NCBI GenBank assembly: GCA_029219385.1
Contig: JAQXTH010000008.1
Location: forward strand, 18,982 to 82,981
Source of the DNA: Prevotellaceae bacterium
GTDB lineage: Bacteria > Bacteroidota > Bacteroidia > Bacteroidales > Bacteroidaceae
DNA: 64,000 nt
Direction of reading: 5' to 3'
The notes beneath the pieces were generated by a model. That model did not search any database, was not told where the DNA came from, and saw only the letters and a list, made by a program, of their open reading frames with translations. Shown in pieces: positions 38,229-47,943 of this stretch (position 1 is the first letter of the stretch; every line of letters starts with the position of its first letter). The translations under genes and the position numbers were made by a program.

Positions 38229-39902
38229 TCAAACACCCCAAACCAATACCATTTGCACAATTATCACCCTTGCAAACATACACAACGGATAGACCGTCGT
38301 ATATGCCACAGAGGCTTTGTCCGAATCTGCCGTGTCGTTCACATAGCCCAAAGCCATGGGATTTGCCATGCTGCCACACAACAATCCTCCAACCGTAGAC
38401 AAATCAAGTTTTGAAAACCTCAATACCAACCAGCCCACCAAAACAACAGGAATCACTGTGAGCAAAAAACCTATCCCAACCCACAAAAATCCATCGGCTC
38501 TCACAACCGTGTCAAAAAAACGCGGACCGGCAGACAAACCCAAACAAGCAAGATAAATCGACAAGCCCAAAGCCCTCAACATACGATTTGCACTGCTCGT
38601 AGTATAAGTTATCATGTGGAAACGCGGACCATAGGCCCCTACAAGAATACCTACCACTATCGGACCGCCGGCAAGCCCCAATTTTACAGGAATTTCCATC
38701 GAAGGGATTTCTATGGGCACTGCACCAAGCAGCAATCCAAGTATTATGCCGATAAATATCGCACCCAAATTAGGCTCGTCAAGGTCGGCAACAACATTTC
38801 CCATGCGCTTCGCCACATCATCAACAGCCTTTTCTTCACCCACCACCGTGAGGCGGTCTCCCATGCAAAGAACAAGATCAGACGTTGCCACCAAATCCAT
38901 TCCGGCTCTATTGACGCGACTCACGTTGACCGAAAAACGATTGCGCAACTGCAACGAGCCCAACCGTTTCCCATTTATCTCGCGACTTGTTATCACGACA
39001 CGCTTGGAAACTATCCGCCTGTCTATCTTGTTCCAATCAATATCAGCCTTATTCCAATCGGTAGCGTCACACTCACCAAAAAACACCGTGAGATATTCAA
39101 CATCTTTATGGTGAGTAATTACAAGAATGCGATCGTCTGCTTCAAACACCGTAGACGAGTCTGGCAACGACACACTGCCATTGCGCCAAAGCCTTGATAC
39201 CACAAACTCACATTTCGACAACTTCATCACCTCGCGCAACGACTTGCCAAACACTGCCGTATTTCTAACATGAAACGAAACAATAAACGGCTCTTCATCT
39301 GCCTGCGAAACCACAACAGGCTTTTTGTGCATTCTGCGCAACAAAAAACGTAGCAACAAAAAAGCAATTATCACTCCCACCACACCCAACGGATATGTCA
39401 CCGCACAACCCAACGACAGCGAAGCTGCCTCGTCAGCCATATCCATCTGCATCATAGCCTGCTGAGCCGTTCCCAAAGCTGGAGTATTCGTTGTCGCCCC
39501 ACACAAAACACCCATCATATCAGGCAAAGAAATATCTGTCAAACCACAACATAAAAGAGCCAACAAGGTACCTGCCACAACAACTGCCAGCCCTACCATA
39601 TTGAGTTGCGCACCACCATGACGAAATGCGCTCACAAATCCGGGGCCCACCTGCAAGCCCAAAGAATAGACAAACAACACCAATCCTGCATCCATCGCAT
39701 ATTGCATAATCACCTCGTTGATATGCAATCCACAATGACCGGCCAAAATACCCATAAAAAACACAAATGTCACACCGAGACTTATGCCCTTCAACTTTAA
39801 TTTTCCCAAAGCAATGCCAACAGCACATATTAGCGACACAAGCAACACGGCATAAACCGTATCTGACAAATGAAGCATCGATTCAAGTTTGTCCATGCAC
39901 AT
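38229..39902 (-). CDS. AspT/YidE-type putative transporter with TrkA-C domains
   Basis: 557 aa. Two five-helix membrane blocks (about 15-170 and 385-555) flank two cytoplasmic TrkA-C domains (about 195-360, for example SKCEFVVSRLWRNGS, FEADDRILVITH and LCMGDRLTVVGEE). The repeated GLSAGPRFF/GLQVGPGFV and the TNTPALGTAQ segment are typical of the aspartate:alanine exchanger superfamily. The substrate is unknown; exchange of dicarboxylic amino acids for decarboxylation energy is the family precedent. Start could also be the ATG two codons later (39896). Confidence 0.85.
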   Translation of the reverse strand: MCMDKLESMLHLSDTVYAVLLVSLICAVGIALGKLKLKGISLGVTFVFFMGILAGHCGLHINEVIMQYAMDAGLVLFVYSLGLQVGPGFVSAFRHGGAQLNMVGLAVVVAGTLLALLCCGLTDISLPDMMGVLCGATTNTPALGTAQQAMMQMDMADEAASLSLGCAVTYPLGVVGVIIAFLLLRFLLRRMHKKPVVVSQADEEPFIVSFHVRNTAVFGKSLREVMKLSKCEFVVSRLWRNGSVSLPDSSTVFEADDRILVITHHKDVEYLTVFFGECDATDWNKADIDWNKIDRRIVSKRVVITSREINGKRLGSLQLRNRFSVNVSRVNRAGMDLVATSDLVLCMGDRLTVVGEEKAVDDVAKRMGNVVADLDEPNLGAIFIGIILGLLLGAVPIEIPSMEIPVKLGLAGGPIVVGILVGAYGPRFHMITYTTSSANRMLRALGLSIYLACLGLSAGPRFFDTVVRADGFLWVGIGFLLTVIPVVLVGWLVLRFSKLDLSTVGGLLCGSMANPMALGYVNDTADSDKASVAYTTVYPLCMFARVIIVQMVLVWGV

Positions 39903-39980
39903 ATATATAAATAAGGTAATGTAAGTTTCTTCAAACCGCTCCTATATGTGACCGCCCGGCCCCATACATACAACGCGTTG

Positions 39981-39988
39981 CAAATGTA
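39981..39988 (-). promoter_or_regulatory. -7 box of the AspT-like gene
   Basis: TACATTTG on the minus strand, about 70 nt before the start codon. The interval from here to 40165 shows no gene. Confidence 0.4.
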
Positions 39989-40165
39989 ACACTTTTTCAT
40001 TTTACCTGCCCACAACCTCTACAGAAAACAAACCATTTTAATCTCTCTATAAAAAAATTCCCTGCTCACTAAGCCAAAACTCTCTCTCCATTGTTTACAC
40101 ACCACTACATATCACCTCCGTTTATCACGATTTCACCTTAACACTCAAATATTTCCTCATATTTC

Positions 40166-40196
40166 TTTGCACGCTTAATAAAAGTGCGTAATTTTG
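40166..40196 (+). promoter_or_regulatory. Promoter of metK
   Basis: TTTG at 40166-40169, exactly 19 bp, then TAATTTTG at 40189-40196: an ideal Bacteroidetes promoter. Transcription should start near 40203, giving a leader of nearly 190 nt. Confidence 0.7.
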
Positions 40197-40212
40197 CACC
40201 GCAAAACAAAGA

Positions 40213-40263
40213 AGTGGAGAGATTTGCGCTGCTTGCAACCACTAAAAAAAATGCTAAAAACGG
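40213..40263 (+). promoter_or_regulatory. Probable SAM-II (SAM-alpha) riboswitch in the metK leader
   Basis: The compact pattern agrees with the SAM-II consensus as I remember it. An AGTGG stem strand (40213-40217) is followed by GATTTG, then GCTTGCAACCACT with the CCACT partner strand (40239-40243), an A-rich linker and TGCTAAAAA (40252-40260). SAM-II forms one pseudoknot around S-adenosylmethionine. Its place directly in front of SAM synthetase and a short distance after the promoter fits feedback control. Unlike the usual case it lies about 125 nt before the start codon, so the mechanism is unclear. Confidence 0.65.
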
Positions 40264-40389
40264 TAGTCACGCCTAAAAAGGTTTGCAACATTTCGCTACG
40301 CAAAACCACAAAGGCAAAACCACCACGCATTATTTAAAAATCTCCCTCACTTCTATACTTTATTATTAACTTTCAAAAAGGTATAAAAG

Positions 40390-41688
40390 ATGAGTTATTT
40401 GTTCACCTCCGAATCAGTTTCAGAAGGTCACCCCGACAAAGTGGCCGACCAAATCAGCGATGCTGTATTAGACCAACTGCTGGCCTACGACCCCCAATCA
40501 AAAGTTGCCTGCGAAACATTGGTAACCACCGGACAAGTAATGGTTGCCGGCGAATTGAAAACACACACCGTGCTCGACCTGCAAGACGTGGTGCGCAACA
40601 CCATCCGCAAAATAGGCTACACCAAGGCAGAATATATGTTTGATGCCGGCAGTTGCGGCATCCTAAATTCGCTCCACTCCCAAAGCGACGACATCAACCG
40701 TGGTGTAGAACGCGGAGAGGCAGACCCCTACGCACAAGGAGCCGGCGACCAAGGCATGATGTTTGGCTATGCCACCAACGAAACAGAAACTTATATGCCA
40801 CTGCCGCTATATCTGGCCCACGAAATACTCAAACAACTTGCAGCCATACGTCACGAAGGCAAACAAATGACCTATCTTCGCCCTGACGCAAAAAGTCAGG
40901 TAACAATCGAATATAGCGACGAAGGAATGCCTCTTCGCATCGACACCATTGTTGTCTCCACACAACACGATGAATTTATTCTCCCCCAAAGCGCAGACAA
41001 GAGTGCACAAGACCAAGCCGATGCCGCAATGGTAGAAAAAATCGCTGACGATGTGAAAAACATTTTGATGCCCAAAGTTCTGGCAAACATTCATAACGAA
41101 AAAATAAAATCTCTGTTTAACGACAACATAAAATTTTTCGTCAATCCCACCGGCAAGTTTGTAATCGGAGGACCTCATGGCGACACCGGCCTCACCGGAC
41201 GCAAAATAATCGTAGACACCTACGGAGGAAAAGGTGCCCACGGTGGCGGAGCCTTCTCCGGCAAAGACCCCAGCAAGGTTGACCGCTCTGCTGCATACGC
41301 TGCACGCCACATAGCCAAAAACATGGTGGCCGCAGGAGTTGCCGACGAAATGCTCGTAGAACTCAGTTATGCAATCGGAGTAGCAGAACCTATCAATATA
41401 TATGTCAACACGTTTGGTCGCAGCAAAGTAAATATCAGCGACGGAGAAATTGCACGCAAGATTGCAACCCTCTGGGATCTGCGCCCCTATGCCATCGAAC
41501 AAACTTTCAAACTCCGCCAACCCATCTATGCCGAAACTGCCGCCTACGGACATCTCGGACGAACACCCCGAACCATTAAGAAAACATTTAAAAACAGCAT
41601 ACAAGGCGACAAAGAAATCGAAGTTGAACTCTTCACATGGGAAAAACTCGATTACGTTGACAAAGTGAAAACGGCTTTCGGCTTATAA
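40390..41688 (+). CDS. metK: S-adenosylmethionine synthetase
   Basis: 432 aa, starting [20 protein letters not shown] with the ATP-binding histidine H14. The signatures are [12 protein letters not shown] and [18 protein letters not shown] (written GGGAFSGKD in the sequence). The enzyme is longer than the E. coli one owing to insertions, as in other Bacteroidetes. It makes SAM from methionine and ATP. A SAM-II-like element lies in its leader. A LOG-family gene follows 21 bp downstream. Confidence 0.98.
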   Translation: MSYLFTSESVSEGHPDKVADQISDAVLDQLLAYDPQSKVACETLVTTGQVMVAGELKTHTVLDLQDVVRNTIRKIGYTKAEYMFDAGSCGILNSLHSQSDDINRGVERGEADPYAQGAGDQGMMFGYATNETETYMPLPLYLAHEILKQLAAIRHEGKQMTYLRPDAKSQVTIEYSDEGMPLRIDTIVVSTQHDEFILPQSADKSAQDQADAAMVEKIADDVKNILMPKVLANIHNEKIKSLFNDNIKFFVNPTGKFVIGGPHGDTGLTGRKIIVDTYGGKGAHGGGAFSGKDPSKVDRSAAYAARHIAKNMVAAGVADEMLVELSYAIGVAEPINIYVNTFGRSKVNISDGEIARKIATLWDLRPYAIEQTFKLRQPIYAETAAYGHLGRTPRTIKKTFKNSIQGDKEIEVELFTWEKLDYVDKVKTAFGL

Positions 41689-41709
41689 AAACTGCAACAT
41701 TCTCAAAAA

Positions 41710-42261
41710 ATGTCGAAAAAACTTTGCGTCTATTGCGCCTCAAGCCCCGAAATCGACACGGCCTACAAACAAACCGCACACGAAATCGGGTGCCAATGTG
41801 CCCTCCACGGCTGGCAACTAATCACCGGTGCCGGCAGTGAGGGGCTCATGGGCGCAGTTGGCGATGGATGCAGAGAAGCCGGAGGAACCGTTATCGGCAT
41901 CATTCCCCAATGGATGATTTCGCAAGGCTGGCTGAGCGACAGAATAGACCAGACAATCACCGTTGAAACCATGTCCGACCGCAAAAAACTCTTTCGGGAG
42001 ATGAGCGATGCAACCATAGTGTTGCCCGGAGGATATGGCACCATGGACGAATTTTTTGAAACACTCACGCTCAAACAACTCGGACTATATGAGAAACCTC
42101 TCATATTACTCAACCAAAACCATTTCTACGACCATATCATATCATGGGCAAAACAATGTCGCATTCAGAAATTCTTGCGCCACAACAACGACCTCGATTT
42201 ATTTACCACCATCACCCAACCACAAGATCTATTTAACCTGCTAACCCCCTTAACAACCTGA
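41710..42261 (+). CDS. LOG-family cytokinin-type riboside monophosphate phosphoribohydrolase (TIGR00730)
   Basis: 183 aa. The nucleotide-binding motif is TGAGSEGLMGAVGDG (about 37-51) and the catalytic one is PGGYGTMDEFFE (about 107-118), the PGGxGTxxE box of LOG proteins. It cleaves nucleoside 5'-monophosphates to base plus ribose 5-phosphate. It was formerly annotated as a lysine decarboxylase; that activity is not expected. It lies between metK and a DUF4271 gene. Confidence 0.92.
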   Translation: MSKKLCVYCASSPEIDTAYKQTAHEIGCQCALHGWQLITGAGSEGLMGAVGDGCREAGGTVIGIIPQWMISQGWLSDRIDQTITVETMSDRKKLFREMSDATIVLPGGYGTMDEFFETLTLKQLGLYEKPLILLNQNHFYDHIISWAKQCRIQKFLRHNNDLDLFTTITQPQDLFNLLTPLTT

Positions 42262-42263
42262 AA

Positions 42264-43247
42264 ATGCAGCAAGACACCACAACAACCCTACACAAACACA
42301 TTCAACCCGACTCAACTGCAACAACCTCCACACAGTCTTTTGCCACACAACAGACGGCAAACATCACAAACCTCTCCGCCGCCACACCCAATGACACTGC
42401 CTCGGCCTCAACACCTCCCTTGATTATCACAAAAACCACGACCGACACCACCGCAACCGTCACCTCAACCCTCGACCCAAAATTTCTGCTCAACAAATAT
42501 GGATTTTTCAAAAACAGCAAATGGTTTAACGAAAAAGACACGGTTCGCTTTATAGGCATCAGCGGCGACCCTATCCCATATAAATTAAGCAACGACATCT
42601 ATGTCACGTCAACTCTGCTGGCATGTCTCTTTATCGCCTGCTTCGTGATAAGTCGATCTGCTCATGCCATAGGATTGCAAATAAAGAACTTCTTCTACAA
42701 CCGCGACCGCAAAGAATCCTTCCTGCTCAAATCTGAGGGGGAAATGAAAAACCACATCTTTGTTGTGATACTCGAAAGTTTCGTACTTAGCCTTCTTTTC
42801 TTCAGTTATGCCGAATTTAAGATGTCCGACAGTTTCACAACAATCTCCCCCTACCTGATTTTGTTGAGCGACATGATTATATGCACAACCTATTTCATAA
42901 TAAAATATGCCCTCTATGGCGCATTCAACCATACTTTTTTCAGCCCCGACAACAACCAACTATGGTTTACCGGCTACAACCTTGTGATCTTCGGAAAAGC
43001 CATCACGTTGTTGCCCGTGGTGCTCATTGTATTGTACCTCAATTTGCCACTTGAAGTTTGCATTTACCTGTTTCTCGGAATACTCGCCATCTACGAATTG
43101 CTGGTATTATACAAAACCCGGCAAATCTTTTTCAACCACCCACTTGGCTTTATTCCAACTATTTTGTACTTTTGCACATTGGAATTGCTCCCACTCTATT
43201 TCCTGTGGGAAGTATTAGTAAAAACAAATGAATTTTTGTTGATTTAA
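42264..43247 (+). CDS. DUF4271 integral membrane protein
   Basis: 327 aa. The first 70 residues are a Thr/Ser-rich, low-complexity tail; after about residue 110 there are about six transmembrane segments (TLLACLFIACFVISRSA, FVVILESFVLSLLFF, LGFIPTILYFCTLELLPLYFL and others). The sequence matches my recollection of the DUF4271 family, a Bacteroidetes protein regularly placed directly before hemD. Function unknown. It starts 2 bp after the LOG gene's stop and precedes hemD by 37 bp. Confidence 0.8.
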   Translation: MQQDTTTTLHKHIQPDSTATTSTQSFATQQTANITNLSAATPNDTASASTPPLIITKTTTDTTATVTSTLDPKFLLNKYGFFKNSKWFNEKDTVRFIGISGDPIPYKLSNDIYVTSTLLACLFIACFVISRSAHAIGLQIKNFFYNRDRKESFLLKSEGEMKNHIFVVILESFVLSLLFFSYAEFKMSDSFTTISPYLILLSDMIICTTYFIIKYALYGAFNHTFFSPDNNQLWFTGYNLVIFGKAITLLPVVLIVLYLNLPLEVCIYLFLGILAIYELLVLYKTRQIFFNHPLGFIPTILYFCTLELLPLYFLWEVLVKTNEFLLI

Positions 43248-43284
43248 GCTCTCCAAAGAGTACAGTTAAGAGTAACAATACAGC

Positions 43285-44028
43285 ATGGTTAAGAAAATAC
43301 TTGTTTCACAGCCCAAGCCCACAACAACAAAATCCCCCTATCTTGAATTAGAGCAAAAATTTGGTGTCGATGTTGATTTTCGCTCGCTTATCGCTGTAGA
43401 GCGATTAACCCCAAGAGAAATCAGAGCTCAAAAAGTTGACATTCTCGACCATACTGCTGTTGTTTTTAATTCTAAGCAAGCAATCGACCACTTTTTCTCG
43501 CTTTGCAAAGATATGCGCATCAAATTGCCCGAAGACATGAAATATTTCTTTGTGTCTCAGCAAGTATCGCTCTATGTGCAACAATACGTTCAATATCGCA
43601 AACGCAAGGTTTTCTTTGGAAAGACAGGACTTCTGCCCGACCTTCTTGAAGTGATGCTCAAACACAAGAAAGAGAAATATTTCATTCCCCAAAGCGACGT
43701 ACATCGCAAAGATCTCTCTCTCCTGCTTGACAGCAAAGGCATTATTCACACCGACTGTGTGATGTATCGCACCGTCAGCGCGCAACTCGACAAAAGCAAA
43801 CCTTTCGACTACGACATGATTGTTTTCTTCACCCCAAGCGGAGCAAAATCTCTGGTCGACAACTATCCCGACTACCAACAAGGCGACACCGTCTTTGCCT
43901 GCTTTGGAGAAAGCACTGCAAAAAAACTCGAAGAACTCGGATTTCGTGTTGACATCAAAGCCGTGCAAGGAAAGGGACAGTCAATGGCCAGCGCAATAAG
44001 CGATTTCTTAGAAGCGCAAAAAAAATAA
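43285..44028 (+). CDS. hemD: Uroporphyrinogen-III synthase
   Basis: 247 aa. The sequence is divergent, as HemD proteins are. It has the two-domain pattern (VKKILVSQPKP at the N-terminus, AVVFNSKQAIDHF, and FDYDMIVFFTPSGAKSLVDNYP with FACFGESTAKKLEELGF near the C-terminus). It cyclises hydroxymethylbilane to uroporphyrinogen III for haem or corrinoid synthesis. The order DUF4271-hemD-rnpA-yidD supports the assignment. Confidence 0.88.
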   Translation: MVKKILVSQPKPTTTKSPYLELEQKFGVDVDFRSLIAVERLTPREIRAQKVDILDHTAVVFNSKQAIDHFFSLCKDMRIKLPEDMKYFFVSQQVSLYVQQYVQYRKRKVFFGKTGLLPDLLEVMLKHKKEKYFIPQSDVHRKDLSLLLDSKGIIHTDCVMYRTVSAQLDKSKPFDYDMIVFFTPSGAKSLVDNYPDYQQGDTVFACFGESTAKKLEELGFRVDIKAVQGKGQSMASAISDFLEAQKK

Positions 44029-44096
44029 CACCCGGTTTTGCCTGTTCGACAAAACAACCACCCCCTTTTTGGCAACACAAAACTGCCTGAAACAAT

Positions 44097-44531
44097 ATGT
44101 TTTCTTTCAAGAAATCCGAACGTATCACATCCCTCAAAGACACCGATGCCTTGTTTGACAAACAACACGGCTCTGTCGGCATAAGCGCATTTCCGCTGCG
44201 TGCCATATATCGCAAAATTCCCTTGTCCTACAATTCCACAACAATTCCCGTAGAACCAATAAAAGTGTTGGTATCCGTTGCAAAAAAAAGATTGCACCAT
44301 GCTGTAGACCGCAATCGCGCAAAACGCCAAATACGCGAGGCATATCGCCTGCAACGACTCCCGCTCAAGGAAAAACTGCTCTCTCTGCCCAACGACAACC
44401 AATGTTCGCTGCATATCGCCTTCCTATGGCTCAGCAACACTCCCCAATCTTCACAACTCGTGGCAAAATCCATGAAAAAGCTCCTTGTAACAATCGAGCA
44501 AAAACTAACAACAAATGAAAACCTTGGTTAA
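44097..44531 (+). CDS. rnpA: Ribonuclease P protein component
   Basis: 144 aa. The RNA-binding motif [13 protein letters not shown] (about 78-90) is intact, and the N-terminal [18 protein letters not shown] matches the start of RnpA proteins. It is the protein cofactor of RNase P, which matures tRNA 5' ends. It overlaps yidD by 17 nt, a conserved arrangement. Confidence 0.94.
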   Translation: MFSFKKSERITSLKDTDALFDKQHGSVGISAFPLRAIYRKIPLSYNSTTIPVEPIKVLVSVAKKRLHHAVDRNRAKRQIREAYRLQRLPLKEKLLSLPNDNQCSLHIAFLWLSNTPQSSQLVAKSMKKLLVTIEQKLTTNENLG

Positions 44532-44757
44532 ACAAATATCAAAGGCCCTTGCCTTTCTTTTGATATTGCCCATACGCTTTTACCAAAGATTTATCTCGCC
44601 ACTCACCCCACCCTCTTGTCGCTTTACCCCCACCTGTTCACAATATGCTATCGAAGCCCTTCGCAAACACGGACCAATCAAAGGACTGTGGCTCACCGTG
44701 CGCCGCATTTTGCGTTGCCACCCTTGGGGCGGCAGTGGCTACGACCCCGTGCCATAA
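44515..44757 (+). CDS. yidD: Membrane protein insertion efficiency factor YidD
   Basis: 80 aa. The segment [19 protein letters not shown] and the cysteines in [15 protein letters not shown] and [14 protein letters not shown] are diagnostic. It is thought to assist YidC insertase at the inner membrane. It overlaps rnpA and ends the cluster. Confidence 0.95.
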   Translation: MKTLVKQISKALAFLLILPIRFYQRFISPLTPPSCRFTPTCSQYAIEALRKHGPIKGLWLTVRRILRCHPWGGSGYDPVP

Positions 44758-44784
44758 ACACTTTTCACTATTTTCATAAACTCC

Positions 44785-44830
44785 AAACCCGAGTCTGACT
44801 CCAAACAAAAGAGTTAGGCTCGGGTTTTTA
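44785..44830. terminator. Bidirectional terminator between yidD and priA
   Basis: AAACCCGAG (44785-44793) pairs with CTCGGGTTT (44819-44827), with a further TGACTC/GAGTTA stem inside and a T run. It serves two converging operons. Confidence 0.85.
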
Positions 44831-44868
44831 TTATCCAAGATTTTTATTACCTAAATCATTAGACAACA

Positions 44869-47346
44869 CTACAGCGGATCCACATCAAAATACATCATAA
44901 CCGAATGATGGCGTGGTTCGGCAACTGTGCAAGCCACCACATCCTTTAAACGAGCCCTCACCTCTGAGAGTGGCACATTAGGAGAAACCTTGAGAACCGT
45001 CCTGCGCAAATGTAGCATACTAACCTTCGACACCAAAGGTTTGTCGGGACCCAACACTCCACCACCAAACTTCTGCAACAACAATCGCGAAGCAAACATC
45101 GATGCTTCGTCAACCACACGCTCATCCTTGTGCTTAAACCACACATAAATAAGTCTATAAAAAGGAGGATAAAAAAACTGACGACGCTCTTCCAGTTGGC
45201 TCTCATACATTCCCCTATAATCATTGGCAACCAAACGACCCACAAGAGGCAGCTCCGCTCGCTTGGTCTGCAAAATCACAAGCCCCCTCTTCGACCGACG
45301 ACCGGCTCGCCCCGCCACCTGACTTATCATCTGAAAAGCACGCTCGAAACTCCTGAAATCCGGCCGGGCAAACATAGCATCGGCATCAAGAATGCCCACT
45401 ACACTCACTCGTTCAAAGTCCAACCCTTTACTTATCATCTGGGTGCCAATCAACACATCTGTCTTTCCGGCCGAGAAGTCGTCGATTATACGCTCGTATG
45501 AAGTCTTCGAACGGGTTGTATCAAGATCCATGCGCACTGTGCGCGCCTTGGGAAAACGCCGATGCACTTCTTCCTCAATCTTTTCTGTGCCAAAACCAAA
45601 GGGGCGCAAATTCAACCCTCCACAGTTGGGACACCTTGCCGGCAAAGCATAACTGTTGCCACAATAGTGACAATGCAGTCTGTTGTCATTATGATGATAG
45701 GTGAGACTCACATCACAATATTGGCAACGTGGCACCCAGCCACAAGCCTCACACTCCACAATAGGTGCATATCCACGTCTGTTTTGAAACAAAATCACCT
45801 GCTCGCCCATCTCCAAAGCCGTGGCAATCTCTTCTTCGAGCCGTGGCGAGAAGGGAAGTTTCATCAACTTGCGCCTCATGAGATCTTTCACGTCGACCAC
45901 CTCGACCTTTGGCAACATAATGTCACCAAATCGCTTGTCGAGCAACACATATCCATACTTACCCGTCATTGCATTATAAAAGGTCTCTATTGAAGGCGTG
46001 GCAGTGCCGAGCAACACTTTTGCCCCGTGAATACGCGCAAGCATCATGGCTGTGTCGCGCCCGTTGTAGCGCGGAGCCGGGTCTTGCTGCTTATAGCTTG
46101 TTTCGTGTTCCTCGTCAACAATCACGAGGCCAAGATTTTTCTGAGGCAAAAAAAGCGACGACCTCACCCCGAGAATTAGTCCAAACGGTTTATCGCTCAT
46201 TTGCTTTTGCCATATCTCAACACGCTCGGCATCGGGAAATTTAGAATGATACACTCCCATGCAATCTCCAAAGATGCGGCGCAATCGTTTAGTTATCTGA
46301 GTAGTGAGAGCAATCTCGGGCAACATATAAAGCACCTGCTTACCTTGCGACAAACAATCCTTTATCAATCTAATATAAATCTCGGTTTTACCGCTCGAAG
46401 TGACACCATGAAGCAGGCAAACCTCCTTTGAGCGAAACAACTCGATGATTTTCTCGTATGCTCCCTGCTGAGCCGGTGAAAGCGGCAACTGCTCGCAAAC
46501 ACTTCCACCGCCTCCGCGCAACCGTTTCACCTCATAATCATAGACTTCCACAATACCCTTGGTTTTCATCGCAAGCAACACCGATGCCGAAACACCCGAT
46601 GCCGCCAACAAATCAACACGACTCACCTCGGTGAGCAACTTCGGATTTCCAAACTTTATGGCAAGCTCCACCGCAGACATCTCTACGAGTTTCAACAACA
46701 AGTCATAGCGACGCGGTGTCTTGGCCAACGACTCAAAAAGCTCATTCAACAATTTCTCATCAAGATATTTCGAACAAAGACGCACATGGGTCTCCTTTTT
46801 CGGGCGGAAAGTCTCTACCACACTCTCGTTTATCTCTACAATCCCCTTTGCAATCAGCGATCTCACAGCCCGCATGAGACTTGAACCGGGAACCTTTTTT
46901 TGCAACACGGCCAACGTGTTACATTTGCTCTTGGCAAGCAAATCAACAATCTCTGTCTCCACACGTCCCAACCTGTCTTGGCCCTCATAGTCTTCGACAA
47001 GTCTCACCGATGTCTCGCCTGCCAACTTCATGCCCGAGGGCAAAGCCGCCTTCATCACTTCTCCCGGCGAACAAATATAATAGTCGGCCACCCATTGCCA
47101 CAGTCTCAACTCACGCTCGCCCACAATCGGCACGCTGTCGACCACGTCAACAACCTTCTTGATTTGAAAATCACCCTCGGGGGCTTTGTCGCTCAAAGCC
47201 ACCACAACTGCCGTATAGAGTTTGCCACGACCAAAAGGCACGATCACCCTGCAACCCACAGAGACCCTGCCCTCATCGGCAGCGTCAAGTTCATAGGTAT
47301 ATCCTCCGCCCGGCAACACGGGCAAAATCACGGTGACAAACAACAT
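44869..47346 (-). CDS. priA: Primosomal protein N' (replication restart helicase PriA)
   Basis: 825 aa. An N-terminal 3'-DNA-binding domain (VTVILPVLPGGGYTYEL) is followed by a superfamily 2 helicase with Walker A HGVTSSGKTEIY and DEEH box (VIVDEEHETSYKQQ). An eight-Cys zinc-binding insertion is present (CEACGWVPRCQYC ... CHYCGNSYALPARCPNCGG), and the helicase C-terminal motif QVAGRAGR. It restarts stalled forks. It is transcribed behind pepP and the gamma-carbonic anhydrase gene with an 8-bp gap. Confidence 0.96.
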   Translation of the reverse strand: MLFVTVILPVLPGGGYTYELDAADEGRVSVGCRVIVPFGRGKLYTAVVVALSDKAPEGDFQIKKVVDVVDSVPIVGERELRLWQWVADYYICSPGEVMKAALPSGMKLAGETSVRLVEDYEGQDRLGRVETEIVDLLAKSKCNTLAVLQKKVPGSSLMRAVRSLIAKGIVEINESVVETFRPKKETHVRLCSKYLDEKLLNELFESLAKTPRRYDLLLKLVEMSAVELAIKFGNPKLLTEVSRVDLLAASGVSASVLLAMKTKGIVEVYDYEVKRLRGGGGSVCEQLPLSPAQQGAYEKIIELFRSKEVCLLHGVTSSGKTEIYIRLIKDCLSQGKQVLYMLPEIALTTQITKRLRRIFGDCMGVYHSKFPDAERVEIWQKQMSDKPFGLILGVRSSLFLPQKNLGLVIVDEEHETSYKQQDPAPRYNGRDTAMMLARIHGAKVLLGTATPSIETFYNAMTGKYGYVLLDKRFGDIMLPKVEVVDVKDLMRRKLMKLPFSPRLEEEIATALEMGEQVILFQNRRGYAPIVECEACGWVPRCQYCDVSLTYHHNDNRLHCHYCGNSYALPARCPNCGGLNLRPFGFGTEKIEEEVHRRFPKARTVRMDLDTTRSKTSYERIIDDFSAGKTDVLIGTQMISKGLDFERVSVVGILDADAMFARPDFRSFERAFQMISQVAGRAGRRSKRGLVILQTKRAELPLVGRLVANDYRGMYESQLEERRQFFYPPFYRLIYVWFKHKDERVVDEASMFASRLLLQKFGGGVLGPDKPLVSKVSMLHLRRTVLKVSPNVPLSEVRARLKDVVACTVAEPRHHSVMMYFDVDPL

Positions 47347-47354
47347 TTCGGCAA

Positions 47355-47906
47355 CTACCCTTCTGTGGGATTTATCAATGTCTCAGGATTTTCGTCGGTA
47401 AACCACTTTGTGTACATCAGATAGTGGCCGGCAATACCTATGTTCAATTCTTTGGCCTGCTCGGGAGCGACCTTCTTTATAAATTTTGCCGGCACTCCTC
47501 CCCACAATTCGCCCTCGCCGACACGAGTGTTTTTCAACACCAACGCACCGGCTGCTATTATCGCTCCGTCGCCAATCTCACAGTCATCGAGCAAGGTTGC
47601 CCCCATTCCAACCAACACACCGTTGCCAATCTTAGCACCATGCACAGTCACATTGTGACCTATCGTCACATCGTCGCCAATCTCTATGGCAGCTTTTTTA
47701 TAAAGAGTGTGAAGGCAAGACCCGTCTTGAATATTCACACGGTTTCCGATTTTTATATAATTCACATCACCTCTCACAACTGCGTTGAACCACACGCTAC
47801 AATTATCCCCCATTTCAACCTCACCAATAACAGTGGCATTTTCCGAAAGATAACAGTCGTGTCCGAATTTAGGTGTCTTTCCTTGTATAGTTTTAATTAA
47901 AGCCAT
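47355..47906 (-). CDS. Gamma-carbonic anhydrase-like hexapeptide-repeat protein
   Basis: 183 aa left-handed beta-helix protein. Hexapeptide repeats run from about residue 15 to 140, with metal-ligand histidines in QDGSCLHTLY and IGHNVTVHGAKIG. The segments WFNAVVRGDVNYIKIG and GMGATLLDDCEIG are family-typical (YrdA/PaaY/CaiE type). It binds zinc or iron in a trimer and may hydrate CO2; many members show little activity. Neighbours are pepP (37 bp upstream) and priA. Confidence 0.9.
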   Translation of the reverse strand: MALIKTIQGKTPKFGHDCYLSENATVIGEVEMGDNCSVWFNAVVRGDVNYIKIGNRVNIQDGSCLHTLYKKAAIEIGDDVTIGHNVTVHGAKIGNGVLVGMGATLLDDCEIGDGAIIAAGALVLKNTRVGEGELWGGVPAKFIKKVAPEQAKELNIGIAGHYLMYTKWFTDENPETLINPTEG

Positions 47907-47943
47907 AATTTCCTATATATAATAATGTATAACAAACAATGTT

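Noticed and set aside
41710..42261. Annotation as lysine decarboxylase
   Set aside because: The PGGYGTMDE box marks the LOG phosphoribohydrolase family; the old lysine decarboxylase name is a known misannotation.
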